NCBI GenBank assembly: GCA_003136575.1
Contig: PLEX01000100.1
Span: forward strand, 2,001 to 66,000
Origin: Bryobacterales bacterium
GTDB taxonomy: Bacteria; Acidobacteriota; Terriglobia; Bryobacterales; Bryobacteraceae
Reading direction: 5' to 3'
Length of the DNA: 64,000 nucleotides
Shown: one piece after another, positions 36,501 through 43,785 of the stretch
Numbering within the stretch: position 1 is the first letter of the stretch
Layout of the letters: each line of letters opens with the position of its first letter
Notes under the pieces: model-generated
The model's input: only the letters and a program-made list of their open reading frames with translations
What the model was told of the DNA's origin: nothing
Databases searched by the model: none
Made by a program: the position numbers and the translations under genes

Positions 36501-37384
36501 TAGATAGGCTTCGGGGTCGCCTGGCCGGGAATTCCGTTGATCGTCACAGTGTTCTTGTTGTTGAACCATTCGTTGGCGTCGAACATTTCGTGCCGTTTGT
36601 AGTAATACACCGTGCCATGGAACTGGTTCGTGCCGTTCTTGATGGTCACGTTCATCTGTCCGCCGTTGCGCGCGCCGTATTCCGACGTGTAGTTCGAAAT
36701 CATGAGCTGCACTTCACCGACTGCATCCATGCTGGGCGCCTGATAACCGCCGGTGCCGGGCGCGCCGCTATCCTGACTGACAATACCGTCGAGCGTTACC
36801 AGCAGCTGGCCAGCCGCGCCGTTCACCGCGGAATTGCCGCCGGTGCCGCCGCCCGCTGCGCCGGTACCGCCGCGACCGTCACTGGTCGTCGTCATCGCGC
36901 TGCCCGGCAGGGAGCGAAGAATGTTAAGAAAGTTGCGGCCCGCCGACGGGGTGTCTTCGATCTGCGTCTGGTTCACCGCGATCGTGCGGTCCGAACTGTC
37001 GGTCTGAACGTGGGCGATTGCAGCCGTGACTTCGACCGAGGTGGCGACGTCGCCGACCGTGAGCTTGATTTCGTGCATGTCGAAACGCTCGGTCTGGACG
37101 ACATTGACTTTCTGTTCATAAGCTTTGAACCCCGCCTGGGCCACGTGGAACGTGTAGTCGCCGGCGGTGACCTGGAATTCAAAACGGCCGCCCGAGTCGG
37201 TCGTGAACTCGTTGACCTGCTTCGAGAGGTCGTTTGTTAACTGAACCTTGGCCCCCACGATCGCGCCGCCTGTCGGATCGGTCAAGAGACCGGTGACCGT
37301 GGCGCTCGTTGTCTGAGCGTTTGCTATCGGCAGCACGGCCAACAGCGCAAACAAGGAAAGGATTAAAAGTCTGATCGATTTCAT
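33536..37384 (-). CDS. Oar-like TonB-dependent outer-membrane receptor
   Basis: I start at ATG 37384 (MKSIRLLILSLFALLAVLPI, cleavage after ANAQ); the track's start at 37576 adds a non-homologous prefix. The 1282 residues comprise a CarboxypepD-regulatory-like domain at ~25-125 (TGLLTDPTGGAIVGAKVQL..GGRFEFQVTAGDYTF), a plug (DTPSAGRNFLNILRSLPG, LLVTLDGIVSQ, VTIKNGTNQFHG) and a ~950-residue barrel ending HMALSLRIRF with a terminal Phe. This is the large surface receptor family typical of acidobacteria, thought to bind oligosaccharides, peptides or adhesins. No substrate-specific neighbour is present. A terminator and hairpin follow. Confidence 0.93.
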   Translation of the reverse strand: MKSIRLLILSLFALLAVLPIANAQTTSATVTGLLTDPTGGAIVGAKVQLTNDLSKQVNEFTTDSGGRFEFQVTAGDYTFHVAQAGFKAYEQKVNVVQTERFDMHEIKLTVGDVATSVEVTAAIAHVQTDSSDRTIAVNQTQIEDTPSAGRNFLNILRSLPGSAMTTTSDGRGGTGAAGGGTGGNSAVNGAAGQLLVTLDGIVSQDSGAPGTGGYQAPSMDAVGEVQLMISNYTSEYGARNGGQMNVTIKNGTNQFHGTVYYYKRHEMFDANEWFNNKNTVTINGIPGQATPKPIYRWSNPGGTIGGPLYIPGKFNKNRDKLFFFYSEDDMTHTGTNGPNHYTMPTALERAGNFSQTFTSAGVLIPIYQPGSASTIPFAGNIVPASQISPQGYALLNLFPIPCGGQACTTANGLDPSGARGYNFTNYFTNSNPFQDRILRVDAPLGKKTSIYVRGLQDYYATQGVGSLLQASGAGWGQFLSTYGVPNVGIVGNAIHTFRPNLINELTFGINRSHQIVHATNLAACPQGAVANLTTGQALPYTCSQLTDPNLVGPTGQAVTLPNLFPGANTLNTLPNVSFGTGGGFSQQSAGPGVTGTAPSFGFDTRWPFSGTDQITTITDNTTWIKGKHTVKWGYYLEHDSRNVSVYNLYNTDGSVYFGSDLANGNDSGYPFSNALLGSMFAYGADNKRQVNHSRYTTHEFFLQDTWKLTRRLTLDYGIRVQSIGQEEDLGASLGFFNTASYSPTAVGQLLFPACSIANGSAACPAADKYAVNPKTGARYPYAQVNTFDPASYPANGYPWSGAKFYTSSFWNRGKPDLGPRIGFAYDVLGNGKMAIRGGFGIFYGRASSVDQIAAGSGGTGPVEVAPNFLAPAYVYPTFNSLAGQTAAYAPQTVYGGTQNILNPQTLQWSFGVQRDLGKGTILDVSYLGWITHHGYNETGYDLNTVPLLTDWKPTAGPGTNSCGQVTALLDPTAAAVNPATCSGGTFLNSNLIRGIYSYEGWQSIGVSVNNGEVKYDALQVQFNKRFGRRLQYGVNYTWAKELQYTYSQDIPMPLTYSANTSNGVRPHAANANFGYKLQNGTDLLPSSAKNYVTKLILDGWNINGVVSLYMGSEFDVTCGLTSNPSGYFTGTPVDGPGERCNIKGSIWLPAGSTPSSVGSTGDPRLWYPLNAGPGVNEAVAGFQTPAPNTLGIGNNPLVNGYGPGFENLDLSAFKEITLGKETRVLQFRAETFNTFNHFNPSNPSTSLTYNYLTGAQTNGNFGLITGAQNTARHMALSLRIRF

Positions 37385-37800
37385 TCGGATGCCCCCCACT
37401 TCGGAATTTTTCGTAGAATGCTGCCGCGCAAGGGCGGCAGCAACCGTGCTACTCGGCTTCATTCTCAATTCGTGTCCCCAAAACTGGTTCATTACCGTAA
37501 CGCGCGAACATACCGGACGATTACAAACGCTTACGGCCCGTTTGTGACTATATTTCAAATTGACGATCCGTGTCAAGGCGTTTTCGCGCGTAAGTCCAAT
37601 TATATTTATCAGTTAGCCGGAATTGGTCCAACCACACCGATAACAGTAGGGCGATGTGATCCGACGGATATGGCTGCAAATACCGCAAGTTGTTAACAGG
37701 TAAGGATTAAGATCAAATTTACGCACTCGAAGAGTACGGCTTGATATATGGTTTTTGGAATTTGTTAAGTCGTCTCTTCCGATGGGGCTGGAAACGCAGA
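37385..37800. other. AT-richer leader region of the receptor gene
   Basis: No gene is evident in these 416 bases. Base composition is clearly lower in GC than the rest of the window, with runs such as ATTATATTTATC near 37600. It probably contains the receptor promoter and, at its right end, the tail sequence of the Uma2 gene. No direct repeats or tRNA were found. Confidence 0.5.
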
Positions 37801-38298
37801 TTAGGAAAACAGGTGGTCGAACCCGATTTCGATCCCCAGTTCCGGCACCGCCAGAGTAGCGGTTTCGGCCAAGCCAGCGTCGCAGGTGTAAAACCGGCGT
37901 GAGCGGGGATCCACGAGCCAGACGTGGCGGACGCCCCATTTCCGATATTCTTCCAGCTTTTCACGCACTTCGCCCAATCGGTCGTCGGAGGAGAGGATCT
38001 CGATTGCTATCAATGGCGGGTTTACGGGGACTGATTCAGGCTCATCGGGATGAAAGACTGCGACGTCGGGGATCAGATAGCGGTTTGGATTGAGCTTCAT
38101 GCGCGTCCCTGAACACGGATAAAGAGATAGCCGCTTGCTCAGCGCCAGAAAGAAGGCACAGAGCAACGCCTGAGTTTTTCCATGTAAATAGTCGGGCAAG
38201 GCACGCTCCACAAGTTCGCCATCGCGGTACTCCCGATCCAAATCCGGAAAGCTGGTGTGCAGATATTCGTCGACCGGGATAGCCGTCGCTGTACCCAT
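37801..38298 (-). CDS. Uma2-family (DUF820) PD-(D/E)XK nuclease-fold protein, intact
   Basis: I start at ATG 38298 (MGTATAIPVDEYLHTSFPDL); the track's 38349 adds 17 residues. Family motifs are intact: YRDGELVERALPD, LIPDVAVFHPDEPE (core Asp), PPLIAIEILSSDDRLGEVREKLEEYRKWGV and HVWLVDPRSRRFY, which matches the Glu-x-Leu and WLVDP regions. The fold is that of restriction-type nucleases, but biological role is not established; such genes are numerous in acidobacteria and cyanobacteria. A frameshifted relative lies at 4.1-4.6 kb. Confidence 0.82.
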   Translation of the reverse strand: MGTATAIPVDEYLHTSFPDLDREYRDGELVERALPDYLHGKTQALLCAFFLALSKRLSLYPCSGTRMKLNPNRYLIPDVAVFHPDEPESVPVNPPLIAIEILSSDDRLGEVREKLEEYRKWGVRHVWLVDPRSRRFYTCDAGLAETATLAVPELGIEIGFDHLFS

Positions 38299-38379
38299 AG
38301 GAAAAGCATAACGCATTGAACGCCTGAGGACACCCGGAACCGAGTTCAAACCGCCGTCCCCAGGGCGTGGGGATCCGGG

Positions 38380-40032
38380 CTATCGGCCCGGTCTGAGCTG
38401 GTTGAGCGCCTCGCAAGACGGTGCGAATCCGCCGCTGCACGCTTTTTCAAAAAACGGTATCGCCGCTGCATCGTCCCGCGTCACGCCCTGCCCTCTGGCC
38501 TTCACCCAACCGGAGAGATAACAGGCGATCATGTCGCCGTTGCCGCATCCGTCTTCGAACACGCGCACGCCGTTCGCGCCCACAAAGTCAGTCAGCGCCT
38601 GGCATCCTTCCGCGAGGCCCAGAGCGCACGAGCGGCCGATGGCCTCCCCCCCACGTTGTTTCGCGACCGCCGCGCCGCCTTCACTCTTAGTCATCTCCTT
38701 CCCGTAAGCGAGACACGATGCGGCGTCATTGTTCTCACACTCCACCTGGAGGGTGGGGATGACTTCAACGCGGCCGAGGAAGCCGGTCGACACCATTACG
38801 TAGAAAAGACCAGCCCAGATTGCCATGTGCAGGAAGTTCAGTTTGATCGGGCCAAACCTTTGCAGCAGGTTGAGCGGATGGAAACGCGCCGCGAAGAACT
38901 GGTCTCGCCGATCCAGCGCGCGGACCATCAGATTCAGAAACGGGACGCAGAGGAGCTTGTCGTAGAACTGCGGCGCATGAAACTGCTGCAGAATCGCATA
39001 AGCCGCAATTACGGCCGCGCCGTAGAGGCCTCCGAAGACGAGCTTGCCCGTCATCCGGCGCGGAGACGTCACAGGATCCGTGACCAGAAGATGCATGCCG
39101 AGAAAGACCGCGGCATGGATATTGGAATCGATGAAGTAGTATTCGCCTGTGGCATGAGTGAAAGCCACGCCAAAGGCGTACAGGACGGCGCCGGACGATA
39201 ATGTGACCAGCGTCACCGCGAACAGCCCCTGCACGATCAGCCCGAGGCCGAACAGCAGGAAATAGATCTGTGGCGGCCGCTGCATAGTGCCGGCGATTTC
39301 CGCGCCCCAGGAGATGCCGGTCGAACCCGTGAAGAGCAGCCCGAGCGAGAACAGGAACAGGGCGATGGCGGAGGGATTAAAAATGTGAACGCGTCGATCC
39401 CCGCGATCCCACCGGATGAACTCTTTGCAGAGCACGATGACGGCGATCATGAGGAACTGCAGCCAGAACCAGTCGTCGCGGAACCAGAGGAACAGGTTAG
39501 TGCTGAAGACGATCGGAAACGGCCCGAAGCCGAGCGCCCACTTGTCACGGCGGGACCAGCAGACCATCATGTCGAAGGCGTAGAAGAACGCGACCTGCCC
39601 GAGGATCAGCGGGATATGCGTGTAGACTTCGTCCCAGTACAGGCCCCAATACGCGAAGATGCAGGAGTGCATAATGAGCTGCACATAATGCACGCGGACG
39701 GGGATGAACTGATAGCCGATCACGCGGCCGGAACGCCGGAGGGAGAGACGCAGAAGGACGAAAAACACCGCGAGCGCCGCGACCGCCCCACCGAACGACG
39801 CCAGCAACGCCGGGTGAGAATTTATACGCGGCAGCAGGCAGAATGCCGCGAACGCAACTAAAGCAATCAGCGGAAGAGCGAGCGGAGGAAGCGAGCCGGG
39901 ATTGTCGGGGCGTTCGGAGTCCGAAGAATACGACGGGGAAAGCGGAGGCTTCCCCGCTTGCCGGCCGATTGCACGGCGGTCCGGCCTCGAACGGCGCGCC
40001 GATGCGGGCTCTTTCACGCTAGGCCGGGCCAC
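38380..40032 (-). CDS. RnfD/NqrB-like membrane protein with Cys-rich Sel1-like tail
   Basis: The first ~420 residues hold about ten membrane helices after a disordered Pro/Arg-rich lead. The stretches FNPSAIALFLFSLGLL and LLVTDPVTSPRRMTGKLVFGGLYGAA resemble the NqrB/RnfD family of Na+/redox pumps; the usual Thr for covalent FMN is not obvious. The last ~110 residues form repeats with regularly spaced Cys pairs (VECENNDAASCLAYG, CALGLAEGCQALTD, CGNGDMIACYLSG, CSGGFAPSCEALN), like Sel1/TPR repeats held by disulfides. No other rnf/nqr genes are nearby. The pumping function is therefore doubtful. Confidence 0.65.
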   Translation of the reverse strand: MARPSVKEPASARRSRPDRRAIGRQAGKPPLSPSYSSDSERPDNPGSLPPLALPLIALVAFAAFCLLPRINSHPALLASFGGAVAALAVFFVLLRLSLRRSGRVIGYQFIPVRVHYVQLIMHSCIFAYWGLYWDEVYTHIPLILGQVAFFYAFDMMVCWSRRDKWALGFGPFPIVFSTNLFLWFRDDWFWLQFLMIAVIVLCKEFIRWDRGDRRVHIFNPSAIALFLFSLGLLFTGSTGISWGAEIAGTMQRPPQIYFLLFGLGLIVQGLFAVTLVTLSSGAVLYAFGVAFTHATGEYYFIDSNIHAAVFLGMHLLVTDPVTSPRRMTGKLVFGGLYGAAVIAAYAILQQFHAPQFYDKLLCVPFLNLMVRALDRRDQFFAARFHPLNLLQRFGPIKLNFLHMAIWAGLFYVMVSTGFLGRVEVIPTLQVECENNDAASCLAYGKEMTKSEGGAAVAKQRGGEAIGRSCALGLAEGCQALTDFVGANGVRVFEDGCGNGDMIACYLSGWVKARGQGVTRDDAAAIPFFEKACSGGFAPSCEALNQLRPGR

Positions 40033-40144
40033 GGAGATTCAGGAACGCCCTTTCGTAACGGGACTGCATAGCAAATGGGGAGTATATCGCGGGGTGGCGC
40101 GCGGTAGCCGAAGCCGGGAAGATAGACCGGGGCCGTGGTTGAAG

Positions 40145-40609
40145 TCAGTTAGGAGTCGGTCGATCCGAGTGATCGATCACGAGAACGTCGTCAGGCCCTT
40201 GCGCGGCCACAAGTTTCAAGCCGACTCTTCCCAATGCATCCTCGAGAAGCTCGAGATCCTCGACTATAACGGGCGCTGTGTTCGGTTCAATCGGGACTCC
40301 GGAATCGGCGGAAAACTTCAGTTCGAAGTCGAACCGCCCGCCCGGTCCTGTCTTATCGATGAATAACCGGCGATCCACGCGGAGAGGCAAATTGGTAAGC
40401 GCACGGCAAAAGTCCGCCATTGTCGCAACGTGAACTTCGATCCCATCCCGCGAAAGACAGCCCCTGCCACACAGCGGCGGATAAGCCTGGCCGGGCTTCG
40501 GAGGCGGTGGGAACTGGTCCGGATTCTGTGTAAAGCAATCGACCTTTGCCGCGGGCAACTTCACCCCCGCCCTGGCGTTCGCGGTCGGCTGGCGAACCCA
40601 CCTGGAGCG
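40145..40609 (-). pseudogene. C-terminal fragment of a TIGR03435 (DUF3738) family protein
   Basis: The reading FIDKTGPGGRFDFELKFSAD followed by GRVGLKLVAAQGPDDVLVIDH matches the family end, which normally carries a Asp-Lys-Thr-Gly and a final IDH..RPT. Normal members have a ~250-350-residue sequence and a signal peptide; here the frame opens only after a stop at 40612 and starts in the middle. The family is abundant in acidobacteria and its role unknown. The truncation point lies next to the intron-like scar on the other strand, suggesting a rearrangement here. Confidence 0.7.
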
Positions 40610-40665
40610 TCATCGCAGCCAGTTCTCAGAGTCAAACCATGCGAAAGCCGCTGACGAGGGCTTTC

Positions 40666-40751
40666 AGGAGAGGCGGCGCTTGAAATCCGCACGTCCGGTT
40701 CGACAATGGGGCAGTGGGTCGCGGCCACCCGTCGCTCACTGTCCGACTCTA
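40666..40751 (+). mobile_element. Probable 3' end of a group II intron (domains V-VI), relic
   Basis: The sequence TTGAAATCCGCACGTCCGGTTC (40680-40701) matches the 3' half of intron domain V, with a GAAA loop and the CGCACGTCCGGTTC strand. It is followed by a hairpin GGGCAGTG...CACTGTCC and the end GACTCTAC, as in domain VI and the 3' splice site. The 5' half of domain V (GAGAGGCGGCGC) is degenerate. No reverse-transcriptase gene or 5' end is present to the left, where a TIGR03435 fragment lies. Only a scar remains, about 95 bases before accB. Confidence 0.5.
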
Positions 40752-40847
40752 CCGGCCATCGCTGCCCTCATTGCGCTCGGACGCGCGTCGTTCCATCGTG
40801 GACGCCCCTCCAGGACGCGTTGCAGTACTGTTAATCTAGTCAGTTGC

Positions 40848-41300
40848 ATGACTAATGAAGAGATCCGGGAGTTGATCCTGCTCGCGACGGAAACCGGCGT
40901 CGCCGAGCTTGAAGTGCAACGCGGTGAAAATCGCGTCCGCATCCGCAAATCATTTGGTTCCGAAGCCAGCGTTCTGATTCCCCAACCGGTAGCTGCAGCC
41001 GCCGCCCCGCCTGCTCCTCCGGCAAAAGCCGAAGTCCCTGTCGCGAAGGAAACCGACTCGCTGGTCTACGTGAAATCGCCCATCGTCGGCACGTACTACG
41101 ATTCGTCGTCGCCCGGAGCGCCGCCGTTCGTGCGCATCGGCGAGCACGTCATGCCCGGCAAGGTTCTCTGCATCATCGAATCGATGAAGCTGATGAACGA
41201 AATCGAAGCCGACGCCGCGGGTGTGATCGAAAGCAAGCTCGTTCAGAACGGACAGCCGGTGGAATACGGAGAAGCCCTCTTTGGCATCCGTCCCTTTTAA
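40848..41300 (+). CDS. accB: Biotin carboxyl carrier protein of acetyl-CoA carboxylase
   Basis: I start at ATG 40848 ([20 protein letters not shown]); the track's 40680 start lies in the intron scar. The N-terminal helix is followed by a Pro/Ala hinge ([16 protein letters not shown]) and the biotinyl domain with the biotin-accepting Lys in [14 protein letters not shown]. It carries CO2 as carboxybiotin from AccC to AccAD for fatty-acid synthesis. The end overlaps the accC start by 20 bases, so the two are translated together. Confidence 0.95.
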   Translation: MTNEEIRELILLATETGVAELEVQRGENRVRIRKSFGSEASVLIPQPVAAAAAPPAPPAKAEVPVAKETDSLVYVKSPIVGTYYDSSSPGAPPFVRIGEHVMPGKVLCIIESMKLMNEIEADAAGVIESKLVQNGQPVEYGEALFGIRPF

Positions 41301-42630
41301 GAAAATCCTGGTAGCCAACCGCGGGGAGATCGCGCTGCGTATCATCTGCGCGTGCAAGGATCTCGGCATTCCGACCGTCGCGGTTTACTCCGAAGCCGAC
41401 CGCCACAGCCTTCCCGTCCGATTCGCCGACCAGGCCATCTGCATCGGACCCGCCAAGAGCGCGCGCAGCTACCTCGATATTCCGTCCATCATCAGCGCCG
41501 CGGAAATCACCAACGTGGATGCAATCCACCCCGGTTACGGCTTCCTCAGCGAGAACGCAGGTTTCGCGGAAGTCTGCCGTGTCTCTCGCATCAAGTTCAT
41601 CGGCCCCACGCCCGAAGTGATTTCGCAGATGGGCATCAAGGAACGCGCGCGGGCCATCATGAAGGAGCACGGTGTGCCTATCCTGCCCGGTTCGGAAGGC
41701 GTGCTTCCGAGCGCGGAAGAGGCAGTCGAAACCGCGAACCGGATCGGCTATCCCGTCATTCTGAAAGCCTCGGCTGGCGGTGGCGGCCGCGGCATGCGCA
41801 TTGTGAACAGCGCGGAAGAGCTGCCGGGATTGCTGGAACAGGCGCAACAGGAAGCGGGCGCGTCGTTCTCAAGCGCCGATGTATACCTCGAAAAATTCAT
41901 CGGCGCGCCGCGGCATATCGAATTCCAGCTGCTGGCGGATGAGCACGGCAATGTGGAGATTCTGGGCGAACGCGAATGCAGCATCCAGCGGCGGCACCAG
42001 AAGCTGCTCGAAGAATCGCCGTCCCCGGCTTTGAGCGACAAGGTCCGCAAGCGCGTGGTAGCAAAGCTGAAGGAAGCGATAAAGGCGATCGGCTACAGCA
42101 ACGCTGGTACGGTCGAATTCCTGATGGACGAAAAGGGCGACCTCTACTTCATCGAAGTGAACGCCCGCATTCAGGTGGAGCATCCGGTGACCGAAATGGT
42201 GACCGGCGTCGACCTCGTGAAGGCGCAGATCCGCATCGCCGCCGGCGAGAAGCTGGACGACATTCTCGGGGGACCTGTAACGTGCCGGGGACATGCCATC
42301 GAATGCCGGATCAACGCGGAGAACCCTGACACGTTCGCGCCATCGCCCGGAAGAATCACGGGCCTCAATCTGCCGGGCGGCATCGGCATTCGCGTGGATA
42401 CGCACGCGTATCAGGATGGCGTGATTCCGCCGTATTACGACTCGCTGGTGGCGAAACTGATTGCCCACGGCGCGGATCGCGCGGAAGCCATCGCGCGAAT
42501 GAAGCGCGCTCTCGATCTGTTTGTTGTAGAGGGCATCCATACGTCGATTCCTCTGCACAAGCGAATTCTGAACGAGCCCGATTTCGTCGCCGGCACGTTC
42601 GACACGAATTTCATCAAGCGCTGGATGTAG
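41281..42630 (+). CDS. accC: Biotin carboxylase subunit of acetyl-CoA carboxylase
   Basis: The 449-residue protein begins TTG at 41281 ([20 protein letters not shown]). ATP-grasp motifs are intact: [31 protein letters not shown] and [30 protein letters not shown]. It carboxylates biotin on AccB using ATP and bicarbonate. The TTG start overlaps accB by 20 bases. An oxidoreductase gene with a good ribosome site follows 9 bases after the stop and may be read through. Confidence 0.95.
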   Translation: MASVPFKKILVANRGEIALRIICACKDLGIPTVAVYSEADRHSLPVRFADQAICIGPAKSARSYLDIPSIISAAEITNVDAIHPGYGFLSENAGFAEVCRVSRIKFIGPTPEVISQMGIKERARAIMKEHGVPILPGSEGVLPSAEEAVETANRIGYPVILKASAGGGGRGMRIVNSAEELPGLLEQAQQEAGASFSSADVYLEKFIGAPRHIEFQLLADEHGNVEILGERECSIQRRHQKLLEESPSPALSDKVRKRVVAKLKEAIKAIGYSNAGTVEFLMDEKGDLYFIEVNARIQVEHPVTEMVTGVDLVKAQIRIAAGEKLDDILGGPVTCRGHAIECRINAENPDTFAPSPGRITGLNLPGGIGIRVDTHAYQDGVIPPYYDSLVAKLIAHGADRAEAIARMKRALDLFVVEGIHTSIPLHKRILNEPDFVAGTFDTNFIKRWM

Positions 42631-42639
42631 GAGGATATC

Positions 42640-43608
42640 GTGGCAAGGAAAATCCGCTTCGGCGTGCTCAGCGTCGCCAAAATCGGCGTCGTCAAGGTAA
42701 TCCCGGCGATGCAGCAGTGCGCGCATTGCGAGGTGACGGCGATTGCATCGCGGGATCTCGGCCGCGCGCAGGAGGCCGCCGCGAAGCTGGGTATTGCCAA
42801 CGCTTACGGCTCCTACGAAGAGCTGCTGGCCGATCCGTCAATCGACGCCATCTATAACCCGTTGCCCAACCACATGCACGTGCCGTGGTCGATCCGCGCG
42901 GCCGAAGCCGGCAAGCACGTGCTCTGCGAAAAGCCGCTGGGCCTTGGCGTCGCGGAGGTAACGCAAATGATCGCCGCGCGCGACCGCGCCGGAGTGAAGA
43001 TGGCCGAAGCGTTCATGATCCACGTTCATCCGCAATGGCTGAGGACGCTGGAAATCGCGCGCTCGGGCGAGATCGGCGAACTCCGCACCCTGCACTGCGT
43101 GTTCAGCTTCTTCAATCGGGATGCGGCGAATATCCGGAACCGGCCCGAGTTCGGTGGCGGTGCCCTGATGGATATCGGATGCTACCCCATACACGCGTCG
43201 CGTTGGGTCTTCGGTACGGAGCCGCGGCGTGTGAGTTCTCGCGTCGAACGCGATCCCGACTTTGGCATCGACCACACCATATCGGGCCTGCTCGATTTTC
43301 CCGATGGCCAGGCGCTCTTCACCACGAGCATGCAGATGAACCCATACCAGCGGGTGCAGATTTTCGGCACAAAAGGACACGTCGAAATTGAGATTCCGTT
43401 CAACGCGCCGCCCGACCGCGAGACCCGGATATTCGTCCGCACAGGCACGGCGGACAGAACCGAAACTTTCCCGGTCTGCGATCAGTACACGCTGCAGGGC
43501 GATGCCTTCGCGCGCGCGATTCTCGAAAACGGCGAAGTGCCGGTGTCGCTCGAAAACGCGCTCGGCAACATGAAAGTGATGGAAGCGCTGCTGGAAGCGG
43601 GCACCTGA
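42640..43608 (+). CDS. Gfo/Idh/MocA-family oxidoreductase
   Basis: GGAGG precedes GTG 42640. The Rossmann N-terminal domain begins RKIRFGVLSVAKIGVVKVIPAM, with the CEKPLGLGVAE segment (conserved Lys) following NPLPNHMHVPWSIRAAEAGKHV. The C-terminal alpha/beta part has a typical GGGALMDIGCYPIHASRWVFG with the substrate-binding Asp/His. It uses NAD(P) to oxidise or reduce a sugar or polyol. It follows accC by 9 bases, perhaps only by accident. Confidence 0.9.
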   Translation: MARKIRFGVLSVAKIGVVKVIPAMQQCAHCEVTAIASRDLGRAQEAAAKLGIANAYGSYEELLADPSIDAIYNPLPNHMHVPWSIRAAEAGKHVLCEKPLGLGVAEVTQMIAARDRAGVKMAEAFMIHVHPQWLRTLEIARSGEIGELRTLHCVFSFFNRDAANIRNRPEFGGGALMDIGCYPIHASRWVFGTEPRRVSSRVERDPDFGIDHTISGLLDFPDGQALFTTSMQMNPYQRVQIFGTKGHVEIEIPFNAPPDRETRIFVRTGTADRTETFPVCDQYTLQGDAFARAILENGEVPVSLENALGNMKVMEALLEAGT

Positions 43609-43785
43609 TTTCTTTCGCGAGCGTTCGTGCTCGAGCTAAACCTTTTCGCGCGTCATTGGAGTACGTCCAACGCGATCCCGTACCGGTACCGGGCTTCACC
43701 TGCCAGAGCGGGCGCTGGCTTAAACTGGCTTTAGTTGGCTGTAGAAAAACAGTGTCGCTGATTTTGTTTTTTGCTCCTTGATCCA

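Noticed and set aside
35627-37240. 537-codon plus-strand ORF across the receptor gene
   Set aside because: Same reason; the minus frame is a clear TonB-dependent receptor.
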